Shown here in pieces: positions 43,326 to 53,565 of a stretch of DNA of 64,000 bases. The DNA is from Sipunculus nudus. Lineage: Eukaryota; Annelida; Sipuncula; Golfingiida; Sipunculidae. Positions within the stretch are counted from its first letter, which is position 1. Each line of letters begins with the position of its first letter. The DNA lies in assembly GCA_026874595.1 (NCBI GenBank), contig JAPPUL010000069.1, positions 1,054,001-1,118,000 of the forward strand. The letters run 5' to 3'. Below the pieces are notes generated by a model that saw nothing but the letters and a program-made list of their open reading frames with translations, had not been told where the DNA came from and ran no database searches. The translations under genes and the position numbers were made by a program.

Positions 43326-44201
43326 TTAGCTAATAAGGGTTATCACGGATAGCTTCTTTTTAGATAATTTGATTCTTAGGGTCTGCCCTCTCCTAAATTT
43401 ATACTCTCGCATTGCGTCTATCTCTACTATCCCATCGTTATCCATTAGCGACGTTATCTCAAGATATTCATCTTTGCCAAAAAATCCGCTTCGGAGTTTG
43501 CTCTTTATCGTATTTCCTATGTAAATTTCTCGCGATATGAACCTTGCTTCTTCTATCTCTCGTCCAAAACTTAAGCCCCCTGCTGACCTGTGCCAGCCTG
43601 TTGAACCCGCTCCTGTTACTATTAATAACCCGCTTGACTTTTGCTCTTCTTCCTCTCCCCTGTATTTTATTATGTAGCGAGACATTAATGTTGATTTCTT
43701 ACTCCCTACAAATATTGTCCCTATACCATTTGCAAGCTGCATGTCCTCTAAATAAGACTCTAATAGCGTCCAGGATTCAAGTTTGTAGCTATCTTTTAAT
43801 ATTTGATCGCGCATCTTTTCTACATTCAGTTTGTTGCACGACGACAGTGCTCCTTCGCTTTTTAGATTGTCTGACCTTATATTTAAATATTTTAAACCCT
43901 CTTTGCTATTATGGATAACGTATTTAAAGTGTTCATCTCCTCCTACCGATATTATAAGCTCCTTACCATCACTAAGCGATTTGTTTAACTGGGGACTGTA
44001 GATTATATGCGCACCGCTAAATAGCCGCTTTACAAGAGATATACATTCAACTTGTTCTTTATGCGAGGAGAGCATACTATCCATATATATTTTCTCCGAC
44101 CTATAGCGGTTTAATACCTCTTCCTCTGTAAGCCCAAAGCGCATCCCGTCGTATTCTATCTTTGAATATTTGCACACTATTAATATAGATTCTCTTTGCA
44201 T
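43326..44201 (-). CDS. NAD kinase-like protein, diverged
   Basis: 291 residues resembling the NAD kinase fold. VSVGGDEHFKYVIH stands where the GGDGT motif belongs (Glu for Gly), and SSGLLIVTGAGSTGWHRSAGG matches the family's second signature ('TPTGSTAYSLSAGG' in bacteria; 'SSG...TGTGS' in mitochondrial NADK2-like proteins). An N-terminal helical part of about 80 residues is unlike standard NadK. A downstream beta-domain ends in RRGQTLRIKLSKKKLSVITL. It may phosphorylate NAD, or have a changed substrate. No genes around it give a pathway. Whether another, standard nadK exists cannot be seen from this window. Confidence 0.6.
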   Translation of the reverse strand: MQRESILIVCKYSKIEYDGMRFGLTEEEVLNRYRSEKIYMDSMLSSHKEQVECISLVKRLFSGAHIIYSPQLNKSLSDGKELIISVGGDEHFKYVIHNSKEGLKYLNIRSDNLKSEGALSSCNKLNVEKMRDQILKDSYKLESWTLLESYLEDMQLANGIGTIFVGSKKSTLMSRYIIKYRGEEEEQKSSGLLIVTGAGSTGWHRSAGGLSFGREIEEARFISREIYIGNTIKSKLRSGFFGKDEYLEITSLMDNDGIVEIDAMREYKFRRGQTLRIKLSKKKLSVITLIS

Positions 44202-44343
44202 AGCTGACTATATTAGTTTATATTTATTAGATAGCATAATAGCTGTATCTTAATTTAACCTTTTTTCTTTTCTATTTATTAACTTTTATCTTCTGTATTT
44301 TTGTTTTTTAAGATTTGTATATAAAACCATTATATTAGATAAT

Positions 44344-44372
44344 TAAAGGTCTAGATTAGGCCTAGATTAGGT
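44344..44372 (-). repeat. 10-11 bp duplication covering the purF stop
   Basis: CTAGATTAGGC and CTAGATTAGG lie in tandem across the purF 3' end, so the stop-codon region is doubled. Similar end duplications occur at cbiA and elsewhere. Confidence 0.8.
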
Positions 44373-45750
44373 AGTCTTTTGGTTTAACCGGATAGTATCC
44401 ATCGAAACATGCCTTACAGTATTTCTTGCCTTCGTCTTCTAGTACCGACAGCATCCCTTCCATACTTATATAATATACGCTATCTGCTCCAAGGGAATTT
44501 GATATTTTAGCAAAGTCTTCCTTATGCGTTGGGGCGATTAATTCTTCTCTGTTTGGTGTGTCTATCCCATAGTAGCAAGGATAGTTTATGGGTGGGGAGG
44601 TTACCAGTATATGAATCTCTTTTGCCCCCGCCTCTCGCAGCATCTTTACTATCTCTTTACTTGTTGTCCCGCGTACTATAGAATCATCAACTATTGCAAC
44701 TCGCTTCCCTTGGATTATCTCAAGTACTGGGCTTAGCTTTATTTTTACTCGTGATTGTCTATAAGTGCTTTTTGGCTGGATGAATGTACGTCCTACGTAA
44801 TGGTTTCTTAAAAGTCCCATGTCGTAGGGGATTTTTGTCTCTTCACAATAGCCAAGTGCTGAGGGTATGCCTGAGTCTGGCACCGGGATTACTACGTCTA
44901 CTTCTATAGGATGTTCTTTACCTAGTGCCTTCCCAAATGACTTTCGCATTAGATACACCGTCTTATCATAAACTATACTATCAGGACGCGATAAATATAT
45001 TAACTCAAATACGCACATTGATACCGCCTGAGTATTCTCAAGTTGGTAAGAACTATACCCTTCTTTATTTAGTATTATCATCTCATTTGGTTCAACAGCA
45101 CGAAGGTATTGTGCTCCCACCTGCTCAAGTGCGCAGCTTTCTGAGGCTATACAGTAACTATCTCCTATAACCCCAAGGCAAAGTGGTCTGAACGCCGATG
45201 CGTCTCTTATCCCTATTACTTCGTCATTTGTCATAACCAATATCGAATAGGCTCCCTCAACTTGTTTAAATACATCCAAAAGTACATCTTTTATATTCCC
45301 TTTTCGAGAACGGGCTATTAAATGAATTATTACTTCTGAATCTACCGTGGACTGGAATATTGAACCACTTTGTTCAAGTTCCTCTCTTAGATGTTTTGCA
45401 TTTACTATTGTCCCATTATGGGCTACTGCTATATTCCCTTTTTTATATTGTACTATTATAGGTTGGGCGTTGGATAATGTTGAGCCGCCTGTCGTTGAGT
45501 ACCTTACATGCCCTATCCCGTGGGCTCCGTTTAACTTTGCCAGATCCTCTTCTTTGAAATTCTGTTGTACTAGTCCCATCTTGCGTCTTTCGTCAAACTT
45601 ATTGCCATTTGATGTAACTATTCCGCAGCTTTCTTGTCCACGGTGTTGTAAGGCATATAAACCTAAGTATATTGTGTGTGATACATTTATATCCTCATCC
45701 CTTGAATATATCCCAAATACCCCGCACTGATCTACAAATTTATCATCCAC
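44362..45750 (-). CDS. purF: Amidophosphoribosyltransferase
   Basis: First committed step of purine synthesis, PRPP plus glutamine to phosphoribosylamine. The N-terminal nucleophile is Cys9 in VDQCGVFGIY, preceded by an 8-residue propeptide, as in the B. subtilis type. GHVRYSTTGGS, GTIVNAKHLREEL and the PRPP-binding KRVAIVDDSIVRGTTSKEIV follow; C-terminal CKACFDGYYPV may be iron-sulphur ligands. 462 aa. GGAG RBS. It ends the minus-strand series purC-purS-purQ-purL-purF, 35 bp after purL. Confidence 0.97.
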   Translation of the reverse strand: MDDKFVDQCGVFGIYSRDEDINVSHTIYLGLYALQHRGQESCGIVTSNGNKFDERRKMGLVQQNFKEEDLAKLNGAHGIGHVRYSTTGGSTLSNAQPIIVQYKKGNIAVAHNGTIVNAKHLREELEQSGSIFQSTVDSEVIIHLIARSRKGNIKDVLLDVFKQVEGAYSILVMTNDEVIGIRDASAFRPLCLGVIGDSYCIASESCALEQVGAQYLRAVEPNEMIILNKEGYSSYQLENTQAVSMCVFELIYLSRPDSIVYDKTVYLMRKSFGKALGKEHPIEVDVVIPVPDSGIPSALGYCEETKIPYDMGLLRNHYVGRTFIQPKSTYRQSRVKIKLSPVLEIIQGKRVAIVDDSIVRGTTSKEIVKMLREAGAKEIHILVTSPPINYPCYYGIDTPNREELIAPTHKEDFAKISNSLGADSVYYISMEGMLSVLEDEGKKYCKACFDGYYPVKPKDYLI

Positions 45751-45785
45751 TTTTAATCTCCAAGTTTATACTTTCCAAGTTTATA

Positions 45786-47987
45786 TTAACTAATTTTACC
45801 CCAATATTCGCGCAACTTTGATACCTTTATATCTATATATTCATCAACTTTAAGCTCTTTCTCCTTTGTTACAACCCCAATCTCACTATAGGGTATATCG
45901 TGGCCTTTTAGATAGCTTACTACCTTTTTAACTTTTGACGGACACACGCTTACTATTATCCTAGACTGGGCCTCAGAAAAAAGTATCCCTCGTTCGTCCA
46001 TATTATAAGATAAATTAAGCTTTGCACCAACGTCGCCTCCTATACAGCTTTCACTAACCGATACCAAAAGTCCGCCCTCCGATATGTCATGTGCTGATTT
46101 TACAAGCCCTTGGTTTATAAGTCCTATGCAGGATTCTTGGATTAACTTCTCTTTTCCAAGCTCTGTAACACCTAATCTCCCGCCTTCTATTTTGTGTACC
46201 TGATAAAGATATTCGCTGCCACCAAGCTCTTCACTATGTTCTCCTAGCAATAGTATTATGTCTTGATCATCTTTAAAGTCTTTTGTCACTACGTATTTTA
46301 ACTTCGATATAAGACCAAGCATCCCTATTATCGGACTTGGGTATATGCTTTTTTTATCGCTTTCGTTGTATAAACTTACGTTGCCACTAACAACTGGACT
46401 GCCGAATTCTTTGCAGGAGTCTTTTATTCCCCTTATAACTTCTTCCATTATCCAATATGTTTCTTTATCATCTGGATTGCCAAAATTAAGTCCGTCTGTT
46501 ACTCCAATTGGATAGGCTCCAACACATGCAAGATTACGTGCTGCCTCGCAAACTGCACGTTTACCACCTTCGTAGGGGTCTATATAACAATATCTGCTGT
46601 TTCCGTCTAGCGTTAGTGCTATTGCTTGTTTTAACCCCTTTATTCGCATTAAGCTTGCGTCTGATTTGCCAGGAGCAAGTACGGTGTTTGTTCCTACCAT
46701 ATAATCGTATTGGCGGTATACTTCTTCTTTACTGCTTATTGTTGGTGAGTTTATAACTTTTTTAAGCGACTTATTGTAATCTTCTTTTGCCTCTTTTGCT
46801 TCGTTTATAGACACTTTTGAGGGCATTGCTTGTACTTTCTCAAGGTAATGGGGCTTTTTGCCTCTAAGCTCCTTTTTTGGCGCCTCGGTTAAGGATTTTG
46901 CTGGCACCTGGCCTACTATCTTACCCCCGCTCTTTAACGTAAGCATCCCATCATCTTTTAGATATCCTATTGTACACGCATTAAGTCCCCACCTTTTGAA
47001 TATATCTATTGCATTATCTTCATATCCGCTTTTGACTACCAATAACATTCTCTCCTGGGACTCCGAAAGCATTATCTGGTATGGGGTTATGTCTTTTGCT
47101 CGCTTTGGTACCAAATCCAAATCCAGGACTATCCCAAGTCCACCTTTAGCCGCCATCTCTGAGGACGAACTCGTAAGCCCTGCCGCTCCCATGTCTTGCA
47201 TGCATACAAGATAATCTTTTGTCGATATCTCCATACACGCTTCGAGTAACAGCTTGCCCGTGAATGGGTCTCCTACTTGGACCGAAGGTAGGTCTTCTTC
47301 GCTCTTTTCATGTAATTCCTTAGACGCAAATGACGCTCCCTTTATACCATCGCAGCCCGTCGGCGCTCCTGCGTATATTACTAGATTCCCAACTCCCTCT
47401 GCTTTCGATTTTACTATGTTATCTTGCTTTACAAGTCCAACGCACATTACATTCACTAAAGGATTTTCATTATAACATTCTGAATAGTATATCTCCCCTC
47501 CCACCGTCGGTATCCCTATACAGTTCCCATAACCCGATATGCCCTCTACTACCTTATTTAAAAGATGTTTGTTTTTATTAGATTCTAAATTGCCAAACCG
47601 AAGTGAGTTTAGTAACGCTATAGGACGGGCTCCCATCGCTATTATGTCACGTATTATCCCGCCAACTCCCGTTGCCGCCCCTTGATAAGGTTCAATTGCA
47701 CTCGGATGGTTATGAGACTCCACCTTCATAACAATTGCATGCCCATCTCCTATATATATTATCCCTGCGTTCTCTCCAGGCCCTTGTAATATACGATGGC
47801 CCTTACTTGGCAAGTCCTTTAATAGACTTTTTGAACTTTTATATGAGCAATGCTCGCTCCATAATACTCCATATAGCCCAAGTTCTAATAGGTTTGGCTC
47901 TCTTTTTAATATATCCTTTATTTCTTCATATTCTCTATCTGTTAAATTGTGATTTTCTATTTGTTCTTTTTTTATATTTAGCTCCAT
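45786..47987 (-). CDS. purL: Phosphoribosylformylglycinamidine synthase subunit PurL (small type)
   Basis: ATP-dependent subunit of FGAM synthase. 733 residues, the short PurL that needs PurQ and PurS. Visible are [82 protein letters not shown], and [17 protein letters not shown] near the end. The internal duplicated AIRS-like halves are intact. Separated from purQ by 91 bp and from purF by 35 bp; all three are on the minus strand. Confidence 0.98.
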   Translation of the reverse strand: MELNIKKEQIENHNLTDREYEEIKDILKREPNLLELGLYGVLWSEHCSYKSSKSLLKDLPSKGHRILQGPGENAGIIYIGDGHAIVMKVESHNHPSAIEPYQGAATGVGGIIRDIIAMGARPIALLNSLRFGNLESNKNKHLLNKVVEGISGYGNCIGIPTVGGEIYYSECYNENPLVNVMCVGLVKQDNIVKSKAEGVGNLVIYAGAPTGCDGIKGASFASKELHEKSEEDLPSVQVGDPFTGKLLLEACMEISTKDYLVCMQDMGAAGLTSSSSEMAAKGGLGIVLDLDLVPKRAKDITPYQIMLSESQERMLLVVKSGYEDNAIDIFKRWGLNACTIGYLKDDGMLTLKSGGKIVGQVPAKSLTEAPKKELRGKKPHYLEKVQAMPSKVSINEAKEAKEDYNKSLKKVINSPTISSKEEVYRQYDYMVGTNTVLAPGKSDASLMRIKGLKQAIALTLDGNSRYCYIDPYEGGKRAVCEAARNLACVGAYPIGVTDGLNFGNPDDKETYWIMEEVIRGIKDSCKEFGSPVVSGNVSLYNESDKKSIYPSPIIGMLGLISKLKYVVTKDFKDDQDIILLLGEHSEELGGSEYLYQVHKIEGGRLGVTELGKEKLIQESCIGLINQGLVKSAHDISEGGLLVSVSESCIGGDVGAKLNLSYNMDERGILFSEAQSRIIVSVCPSKVKKVVSYLKGHDIPYSEIGVVTKEKELKVDEYIDIKVSKLREYWGKIS

Positions 47988-48078
47988 AAACTATAATCTT
48001 TTAATTGTCTTTTTATATTTAATTGTATTTTGCTTAATAAGTTCCTCTTTTATTTATAGCCTCTTTTATTAACGCAGG

Positions 48079-48792
48079 TTAGTCTTTTAGAAGTTTTATT
48101 GCATATGTTAGTGATTCAAATATCCATCTTCCGTCTGTTGAACCCAAAAGTATATCTGTTGCTCGCTCTGGGTGCGGCATCATTCCTAATATCCTATGCT
48201 TTTTATCTGTTATCCCTGCTATCGATGATATTGAACCATTCTCGTTTATACCATAATCGCAATCTGATATTTGACCATTACCATCGCTGTATTTAAAGAT
48301 TATTTGTTCGTTGTCTTCTAGGAGTTTTAATGTATCCTCTTTACAATAATAATTTCCTTCCTTGTGTGCTATCGGTATTTTTAATACCTCTCCTTCTCTT
48401 ATTTTATTTGTAAATGGAGTCTTGTTGTTTAATGTCTTTATAAAGGCATCTTTGCAGATGAACTTTGTTTGCCTATTCCCAAGCATAGCTCCCGGCAAAA
48501 GGCCAAGCTCAAGCAGTATTTGAAAACCATTGCATATGCCAAGTATTAAGCCACCCTTCCTGGCAAAGCCTAGCAGCGAGCCTATTACCGGGGTGAAACA
48601 TGCTATTTTACCAGCTCTAAGGTAATCTCCGTAGGAAAAGCCACCTGGTAGGATTATACAGTCTATATCTACAAAATCGCTTGTCTCATGCCAGTAGATA
48701 TATTTACACTCTATCTCCTCCTGCATAGATAGACTTTCAAATATGTCCCTATCGCAGTTTGAACCAGGAAATATTATGACACCACATCTCAT
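48079..48792 (-). CDS. purQ: Phosphoribosylformylglycinamidine synthase subunit PurQ
   Basis: Glutaminase subunit feeding ammonia to PurL. Class I amidotransferase with the nucleophile in LGICNGFQILLELGLLPGA (about residue 86), N-terminal GVIIFPGSNCDRD and ILPGGFSYGDYLRAG, and the His/Glu pair in GMMPHPERA. 237 aa. Its start overlaps the purS stop by 4 bp, so the two are translationally coupled. Confidence 0.98.
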   Translation of the reverse strand: MRCGVIIFPGSNCDRDIFESLSMQEEIECKYIYWHETSDFVDIDCIILPGGFSYGDYLRAGKIACFTPVIGSLLGFARKGGLILGICNGFQILLELGLLPGAMLGNRQTKFICKDAFIKTLNNKTPFTNKIREGEVLKIPIAHKEGNYYCKEDTLKLLEDNEQIIFKYSDGNGQISDCDYGINENGSISSIAGITDKKHRILGMMPHPERATDILLGSTDGRWIFESLTYAIKLLKD

Positions 48793-49061
48793 GCACTTGG
48801 CCTTTCTTCTGTTTCGTATTTGGATACTTCGTATCGGTAGTTTTCTATTACGGGATTGTGTAAAAGACGTTTACATATCTCATCTGCTCTTTTTCTTGCC
48901 TCTTTCTCATCTTTTACGTCTATATCTAAGTTTATGTATTTTCCAACGCGGGCTTTAATTACATCCTTTAAATCAAGATATTCTATAGCTTTAAGAATCG
49001 CCTTGCCCTCAGGGTCTAGTATCTCCTCATGTAGCGTCACATACACATTCGCTCTATACAT
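48789..49061 (-). CDS. purS: Phosphoribosylformylglycinamidine synthase subunit PurS
   Basis: Small subunit bridging PurL and PurQ. The 90 residues show the family pattern YVTLHEEILDPEGKAILKAIEYLDLKDVIKARVGKYINLDID, then KEARKRADEICKRLLHNPVIENYRYEV. Overlaps purQ by 4 bp; purC ends 56 bp upstream. Confidence 0.97.
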   Translation of the reverse strand: MYRANVYVTLHEEILDPEGKAILKAIEYLDLKDVIKARVGKYINLDIDVKDEKEARKRADEICKRLLHNPVIENYRYEVSKYETEERPSA

Positions 49062-49117
49062 TTTTTCAGCAGTCCACTTATAAATTATACTTATTATAAA
49101 TTACACTTGAATTTAGC

Positions 49118-49849
49118 TTAGCCAAGTGCCTTCGTAAGACGATTTAATACCTCTCGGTATCCTCCCAAAACATCATCCATATCCTTTCTAAACCTATCTT
49201 TATCAAATATCGTCTTTGTCTCTTTATCCCATAACCGGCAACTATCAGGTGATAACTCATCACAAAGAATTATTTCATCTTCATAATAACCAAACTCAAA
49301 CTTTATGTCAACTAGTATAAGTCCTATATTAGAAAATAACTGGCTTAGGTATGAGTTTATCTTAAGCCCTTTTTCCTTTAGGACCTCCTTTGTTTTAGTG
49401 CTGCATATATTTAAAAGTCTCATGTGCTCCTCGGTTATAAGAGGATCTCCAAGCTCATCATCTTTATAGTAAAACTCGACAATCGCAGGCTCAACCAAAA
49501 AACCCTCTTTAAGGCCTGTTCGTTTTGCAAGACTCCCCGCAACCACGTTTCTTGCAACAACTTCAAGTGGAATTAGTTTTACATGTTTTGCTAGTATCTC
49601 ACGTTCGTTTAATGTCTTTATATAATGAGTTTTAATGCTTTGCTCTTCAAGGTAGGAAAGAAGGAGGTTTGAGATTTTGTTGTTTATTATCCCTTTTTTA
49701 TCTAAAGTTGCTTTCTTTTGGTTGTTGAAGGCAGTTGCGCTGTCTTTGAAGTGTATTATTATTTTGTCATCTTCAAAAGTCTTAAATAACTTCTTGGCTT
49801 TGCCTTCATATAATACCTGCTTTTTAATAAGCTCTTCTTTTTCATACAT
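49118..49849 (-). CDS. purC: Phosphoribosylaminoimidazole-succinocarboxamide synthase
   Basis: SAICAR synthetase. N-terminal YEGKAKKLFKTFEDDKIIIHFKDSATAFN, EVVARNVVAGSLAKRTGLKEG, and LVDIKFEFGYYEDEIILCDELSPDSCRLWD are all hallmark segments. 243 aa. It is the first gene of the purine cluster; I saw no purine riboswitch or PurR-type palindrome upstream, only a weak promoter-like stretch (TTGAGT and TATATA). Confidence 0.97.
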   Translation of the reverse strand: MYEKEELIKKQVLYEGKAKKLFKTFEDDKIIIHFKDSATAFNNQKKATLDKKGIINNKISNLLLSYLEEQSIKTHYIKTLNEREILAKHVKLIPLEVVARNVVAGSLAKRTGLKEGFLVEPAIVEFYYKDDELGDPLITEEHMRLLNICSTKTKEVLKEKGLKINSYLSQLFSNIGLILVDIKFEFGYYEDEIILCDELSPDSCRLWDKETKTIFDKDRFRKDMDDVLGGYREVLNRLTKALG

Positions 49850-50053
49850 TTTTTTTTATCCATAACAGTTAAGTTTAATGTTTTATTTGCTTATATATAT
49901 TACTCGATATTACTCAATTCATGGTAGGGAGTCTTTAACTATGAGCCGTATATCATAATATATTATATTATAAATATAAATATACGCTGTGAGCTCTTAT
50001 ATAACAAGCTACTTTACAAGTTGGTTTTATTAAGAGTAATTAAGATTTAGATA

Positions 50054-50950
50054 TTACGCTGCAATGAACTCTTTAAGTCTTTTGTTGTGAAAAGGTTCTT
50101 TAAGTTTTTTAATAGCTCGTTTTTCTATTTGTCTTATGCGCTCTTTTGTTACATTAAACTTACGACCTATCTCGCTTAAAGAAAGAGCTTCAATACCATC
50201 AAGCCCAAATCTATAATGTATAATAGCTCTTTCCTTCTCAGACAATGTCTTTAATGTGCTATTTATAACATCTTTAAGTTGTCTTTCAAGCATCTCCTCT
50301 TCAGGTTGCTTTGTTTTAGTGTCAAGCAAAACATCTTCTAAATATATAGTTTTCTGGTCATTTTTGTCATTGTTTATAGGAGCATCCATAGAGACATACT
50401 TTTTGGTTGCACGAATTATGGTATCAACCTCAGACTCCTTCATATCAAGCTTAGCCGCTATCTCAGAATTAGAAACAGTAGTTGAAGCATTTTCGCTTGC
50501 ATTTATAATAGACTTAATTTTAAAGTGTTGCAAAGCCCGATTCATAGGCAGACGTATAATACCAACCTGTTCAGCAAAAGCCTTTGCGATGTATTGGCGT
50601 ATCCACCAAATAGCATATGATATAAATCTATATCCTCTTTTGTAATTAAACTTATCACAAGCAAGAATAAGCCCCGTATTACCTTCGTTTATTAGGTCAA
50701 GAAACGGAACACCTTTATTCATATATTGTTTTGCAATGCTTACAACAAAGCGGAGATTAGACTTAACTAATGTATTTCGAGCCTCCATATCGCCTGCATC
50801 CATAGCCGCCGCCAAACGATCTTCTTCTTCTTTAGTGAGGATGTTGATTTTGTCGATTTCATTTATGTAAGCCTTAAGCAAGTTATTGTCGTTTGAGTTG
50901 TCGTTCCTTATATTATATTTTGTATTTTGTTTTTTGGTTGTTTTTGTCAT
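50054..50950 (-). CDS. Group 2 (RpoD/RpoS-like) sigma factor
   Basis: A second sigma-70 family factor, 298 residues from ATG 50950. This start is preferred over an in-frame upstream one because AAAAGGA lies 6 bases before it. It has region 1.2 (LLKAYINEIDKINILTKEEEDRL), region 2 (NLRFVVSIAKQYMNKGVPFLDLINEGN, YRFISYAIWWIRQYI with both tryptophans), region 3, and region 4 (LSEKERAIIHYRFGLDG...SLSEIGRKFNVTKERIRQIEKRAIKKL). No region 1.1. In B. burgdorferi a factor of this size is RpoS; in this organism the role is unknown. aroC lies 300 bp upstream on the same strand. Confidence 0.93.
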   Translation of the reverse strand: MTKTTKKQNTKYNIRNDNSNDNNLLKAYINEIDKINILTKEEEDRLAAAMDAGDMEARNTLVKSNLRFVVSIAKQYMNKGVPFLDLINEGNTGLILACDKFNYKRGYRFISYAIWWIRQYIAKAFAEQVGIIRLPMNRALQHFKIKSIINASENASTTVSNSEIAAKLDMKESEVDTIIRATKKYVSMDAPINNDKNDQKTIYLEDVLLDTKTKQPEEEMLERQLKDVINSTLKTLSEKERAIIHYRFGLDGIEALSLSEIGRKFNVTKERIRQIEKRAIKKLKEPFHNKRLKEFIAA

Positions 50951-51248
50951 TATAAATCCTTTTGTATCACAAATTGTACTATTGTAGAAATAGTATGCAA
51001 AGTTCATGCCATCTTTATTATTATCTATATAGATGAACACATATTATAGTGATAGTAATACATATTTTATATGTATTTACGTAAAAACTAGCATTTTAGA
51101 AAGTAAAATTTTGTAAAAAAGTTAAGAAAAGTTTTAAGGAAGCGCTATTAGGCCTAGGATATATAAGGGAGCTTTACGTACAAAACGCATCATATTGACC
51201 CAAAGCATATGAATTAAAAAATAATATGTATCATAAAAGCCCATCACA

Positions 51249-52322
51249 TTATGTTATACTTCGAAGAGCATTATGTCTTAACATGTGGTCACAAAGGACT
51301 AAAGCCATCATGTTGTCGGCAACGGGCACAATTCTAGGGACAATACAGGGGTCATGACGGCCCTTTATATTAATATTGATTTCTTTGTGTTCTTTATTGA
51401 TTGTAGATTGAGTTTGTGCGATAGAAGGGGTAGGTTTTACGGCAATGCGAGCAATAATGGGCATGCCATTTGATATGCCGCCAAGTATACCACCAGCGTT
51501 ATTACTTTTAGTACTTACCTTGTCTTGTTCATTAATATAGAAAGGGTCATTAGCTTGCAAGCCGCTCATACGAGCAAGTTCAAACCCTCCCCCTATCTCA
51601 ACTCCTTTAACAGAACCAATAGACATAAACGCTTTAGCAAGATCGGCATCAAGCTTGTCAAATATAGGCTCACCAAGACCCGCAGGCACTCCAAAAGCAA
51701 TAATTTCAACAACGCCGCCAATAGAATTTTGTTCTTTACGATATTTAAGTATAAGCTTTTCCATTTCATAAGCTTTGGCTTTGTCAGGACATCGCACAGG
51801 ATTTTGTTCAATAAAGTCAAGGTCAACATTTGTAACACAGATATTCCCGATGGATTTAGCATAAGCAAACACCGAAATATCATATAGTTTAAGAATCTTT
51901 TTGGCAATAGCACCAGCCGCAACCCGAGCAATAGTCCCACGTCCAGAAGAGCGTCCCCCGCCTCTATAATCACGAAAGCCGTACTTCATTTGATAAGTGT
52001 AATCGGCGTGCGCCGGACGGTATACATCTTTTAGGGGATAGTAGGATTTAGATTTATGGTCTTTGTTATAAACGATTAATGAGATGGGGGCACCGGTAGT
52101 CTTACCTTCGAAAACACCGGATAGTATAGTAACAAGGTCTTCTTCTTTACGTTTTGTTGAAACGCTTGACTGTCCAGGTTTACGCCTATTTAGTTCGAGT
52201 TGAATGTCCTCTTCGTTTAAAGGCAGCCCCGGGATACACCCATCAATCGTAACCCCAACCGCCTTCCCATGAGACTCTCCCCACGAAGTTATTCTGAAAA
52301 AGTGTCCAAATGAGCTACTCAT
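51249..52322 (-). CDS. aroC: Chorismate synthase
   Basis: Last step of the shikimate pathway, needing reduced FMN. 357 residues with all three family signatures: GESHGKAVGVTIDGCIPGLPL at the start, YGFRDYRGGGRSSGRGTIARVAAGAIAKK in the middle, and RHDPCIVPRIVPVADNMMALVLCDHML near the end. The coding strand is pyrimidine-rich although the surrounding plus strand is purine-rich. No other aro genes are in the window. Confidence 0.98.
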   Translation of the reverse strand: MSSSFGHFFRITSWGESHGKAVGVTIDGCIPGLPLNEEDIQLELNRRKPGQSSVSTKRKEEDLVTILSGVFEGKTTGAPISLIVYNKDHKSKSYYPLKDVYRPAHADYTYQMKYGFRDYRGGGRSSGRGTIARVAAGAIAKKILKLYDISVFAYAKSIGNICVTNVDLDFIEQNPVRCPDKAKAYEMEKLILKYRKEQNSIGGVVEIIAFGVPAGLGEPIFDKLDADLAKAFMSIGSVKGVEIGGGFELARMSGLQANDPFYINEQDKVSTKSNNAGGILGGISNGMPIIARIAVKPTPSIAQTQSTINKEHKEININIKGRHDPCIVPRIVPVADNMMALVLCDHMLRHNALRSIT

Positions 52323-52704
52323 AATCGCTAAAAAGTTCCAAAACCAAAAGGTTAAATCAAAAAGATTGATTAATATAGATTAAGATAAAATAAATTAAAT
52401 AAGGGCAATAAAGCGAAGGCTTTTGAAAAAAAATGCATTTATAAGGTGTGTAAGATGCCTTAATCTAGTGTTAATATAAGTGTCTAAATCTTTATATAAG
52501 ATAAGAGCAGGCCCTAAGCTAAAATGAAATAGAAACGATAAGGAGATACTAAGATAGTAAGAAGCTTAAGTCAGAAGGACAAAAGTAATAAGGCATAAAG
52601 GAAAGCCAAGTTGAACGTGGATTAGAAAGTGGATTAGAAGTTACGAAAGGAAGAAAAGTCAAAGAAAAGTAGACAAAACAAGGAAAAAGTAACAGAGGTA
52701 AAAA
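52323..52704. other. Divergent intergenic region between aroC and the ECF sigma gene
   Basis: About 380 bp, purine-rich on the plus strand, no supportable gene. It contains a small duplication, GTGGATTAGAA twice (about 52617-52640). No clear ECF-type promoter (GGAAC...) was seen. Confidence 0.4.
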
Positions 52705-53286
52705 TTGGGCTATAACATAGCAGAAGAAAGCGATGAGACATTGATGCTATTGTTTAAGGATGGAGATGAGGGGGCATTTAATGAGATCATAAGGCGCTAT
52801 AAGACAAAACTTTATAATTATATATATAAATATGTTCGAGATCGAGAAAGGAGTGAAGAGATAGCCCAAGAGGTCTTCATAAGGATATATAGAAGCCGAG
52901 CGCGTTATCAAATAAAAGCAAAGTTCTCGACATATGTATACAAGATAGCGCTAAACTTGGCATATAACGAAGTAAGGAATTTAAATCGGCGTAAAACGGA
53001 TTTGCATAATGATTTTGATGAAGGTATGTTTAAAGATGAAGGGCTTAAGGAGCAAAACACGCCGGAAAATATATATGCGAGGCGAGAGATAGAAAACAAG
53101 GTAAGTAAAGAGATAAACAATTTGTCGGAGAAGTATCGGGATGTAATTTTGTTATGCGACATAGAAGAGTTATCTTATAAGGAAGCAGCAAAGATACTTA
53201 ATATATCGATAGGTACGGTACAATCACGATTAAGCCGAGGCAGGCTACGGTTAAAAAGACGCTTATCAAGTTTTTATAAGGCATAA
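52705..53286 (+). CDS. ECF (RpoE-type) sigma factor
   Basis: 193 residues with regions 2 and 4 only. Region 2: DGDEGAFNEIIRRYKTKLYNYIYKYVRDRERSEEIAQEVFIRIYR, then FSTYVYKIALNLAYNEVRNLNRR. Region 4: LSEKYRDVILLCDIEELSYKEAAKILNISIGTVQSRLSRGRLRLKRRL. TTG start at 52705, chosen because AGAGG lies 8 bases upstream and the protein begins at a typical position. The likely anti-sigma gene follows after a 279-bp gap. Confidence 0.93.
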   Translation: MGYNIAEESDETLMLLFKDGDEGAFNEIIRRYKTKLYNYIYKYVRDRERSEEIAQEVFIRIYRSRARYQIKAKFSTYVYKIALNLAYNEVRNLNRRKTDLHNDFDEGMFKDEGLKEQNTPENIYARREIENKVSKEINNLSEKYRDVILLCDIEELSYKEAAKILNISIGTVQSRLSRGRLRLKRRLSSFYKA

Positions 53287-53390
53287 TAAAAGCATAAAAA
53301 GGTGCTAAAACCTGAATGTGTTTAAAAACCTGAGTGTTTACAAAAAAAGAGTGTTTTTGAATAAATCTTTAGATAAAAATAAGAAAGAGC

Positions 53391-53446
53391 AGCATATATG
53401 CTATACAAGTTACTATATAGCAACTTCTATATGCTATATAGGGGAG
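53391..53446. repeat. Nested palindromes between the ECF sigma and anti-sigma genes
   Basis: AGCATATATGCT (53391-53402) is a perfect palindrome; AAGTT-A-CTATATAG-C-AACTT (53407-53426) is palindromic except one pair; a related TATATGCTATATAG follows to about 53440. The strings can form a hairpin in RNA or act as paired operators. Confidence 0.7.
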
Positions 53447-53565
53447 ACAAAAAGTTATTAATACCTGCAAAATGCAGAAGAAGAGGGCATTTACAAATAT
53501 GCATGTAGATGGGCATGTGGATGGGATAGGAAAGGTATAAAATAGCAAGACTTAGGAGTTAGGCA

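Noticed and set aside
49850-50053. Purine riboswitch before purC
   Set aside because: I looked for the conserved three-way junction core and loop sequences and did not find them; a partial CGTATAT/ATATACG pairing exists, but it does not fit.
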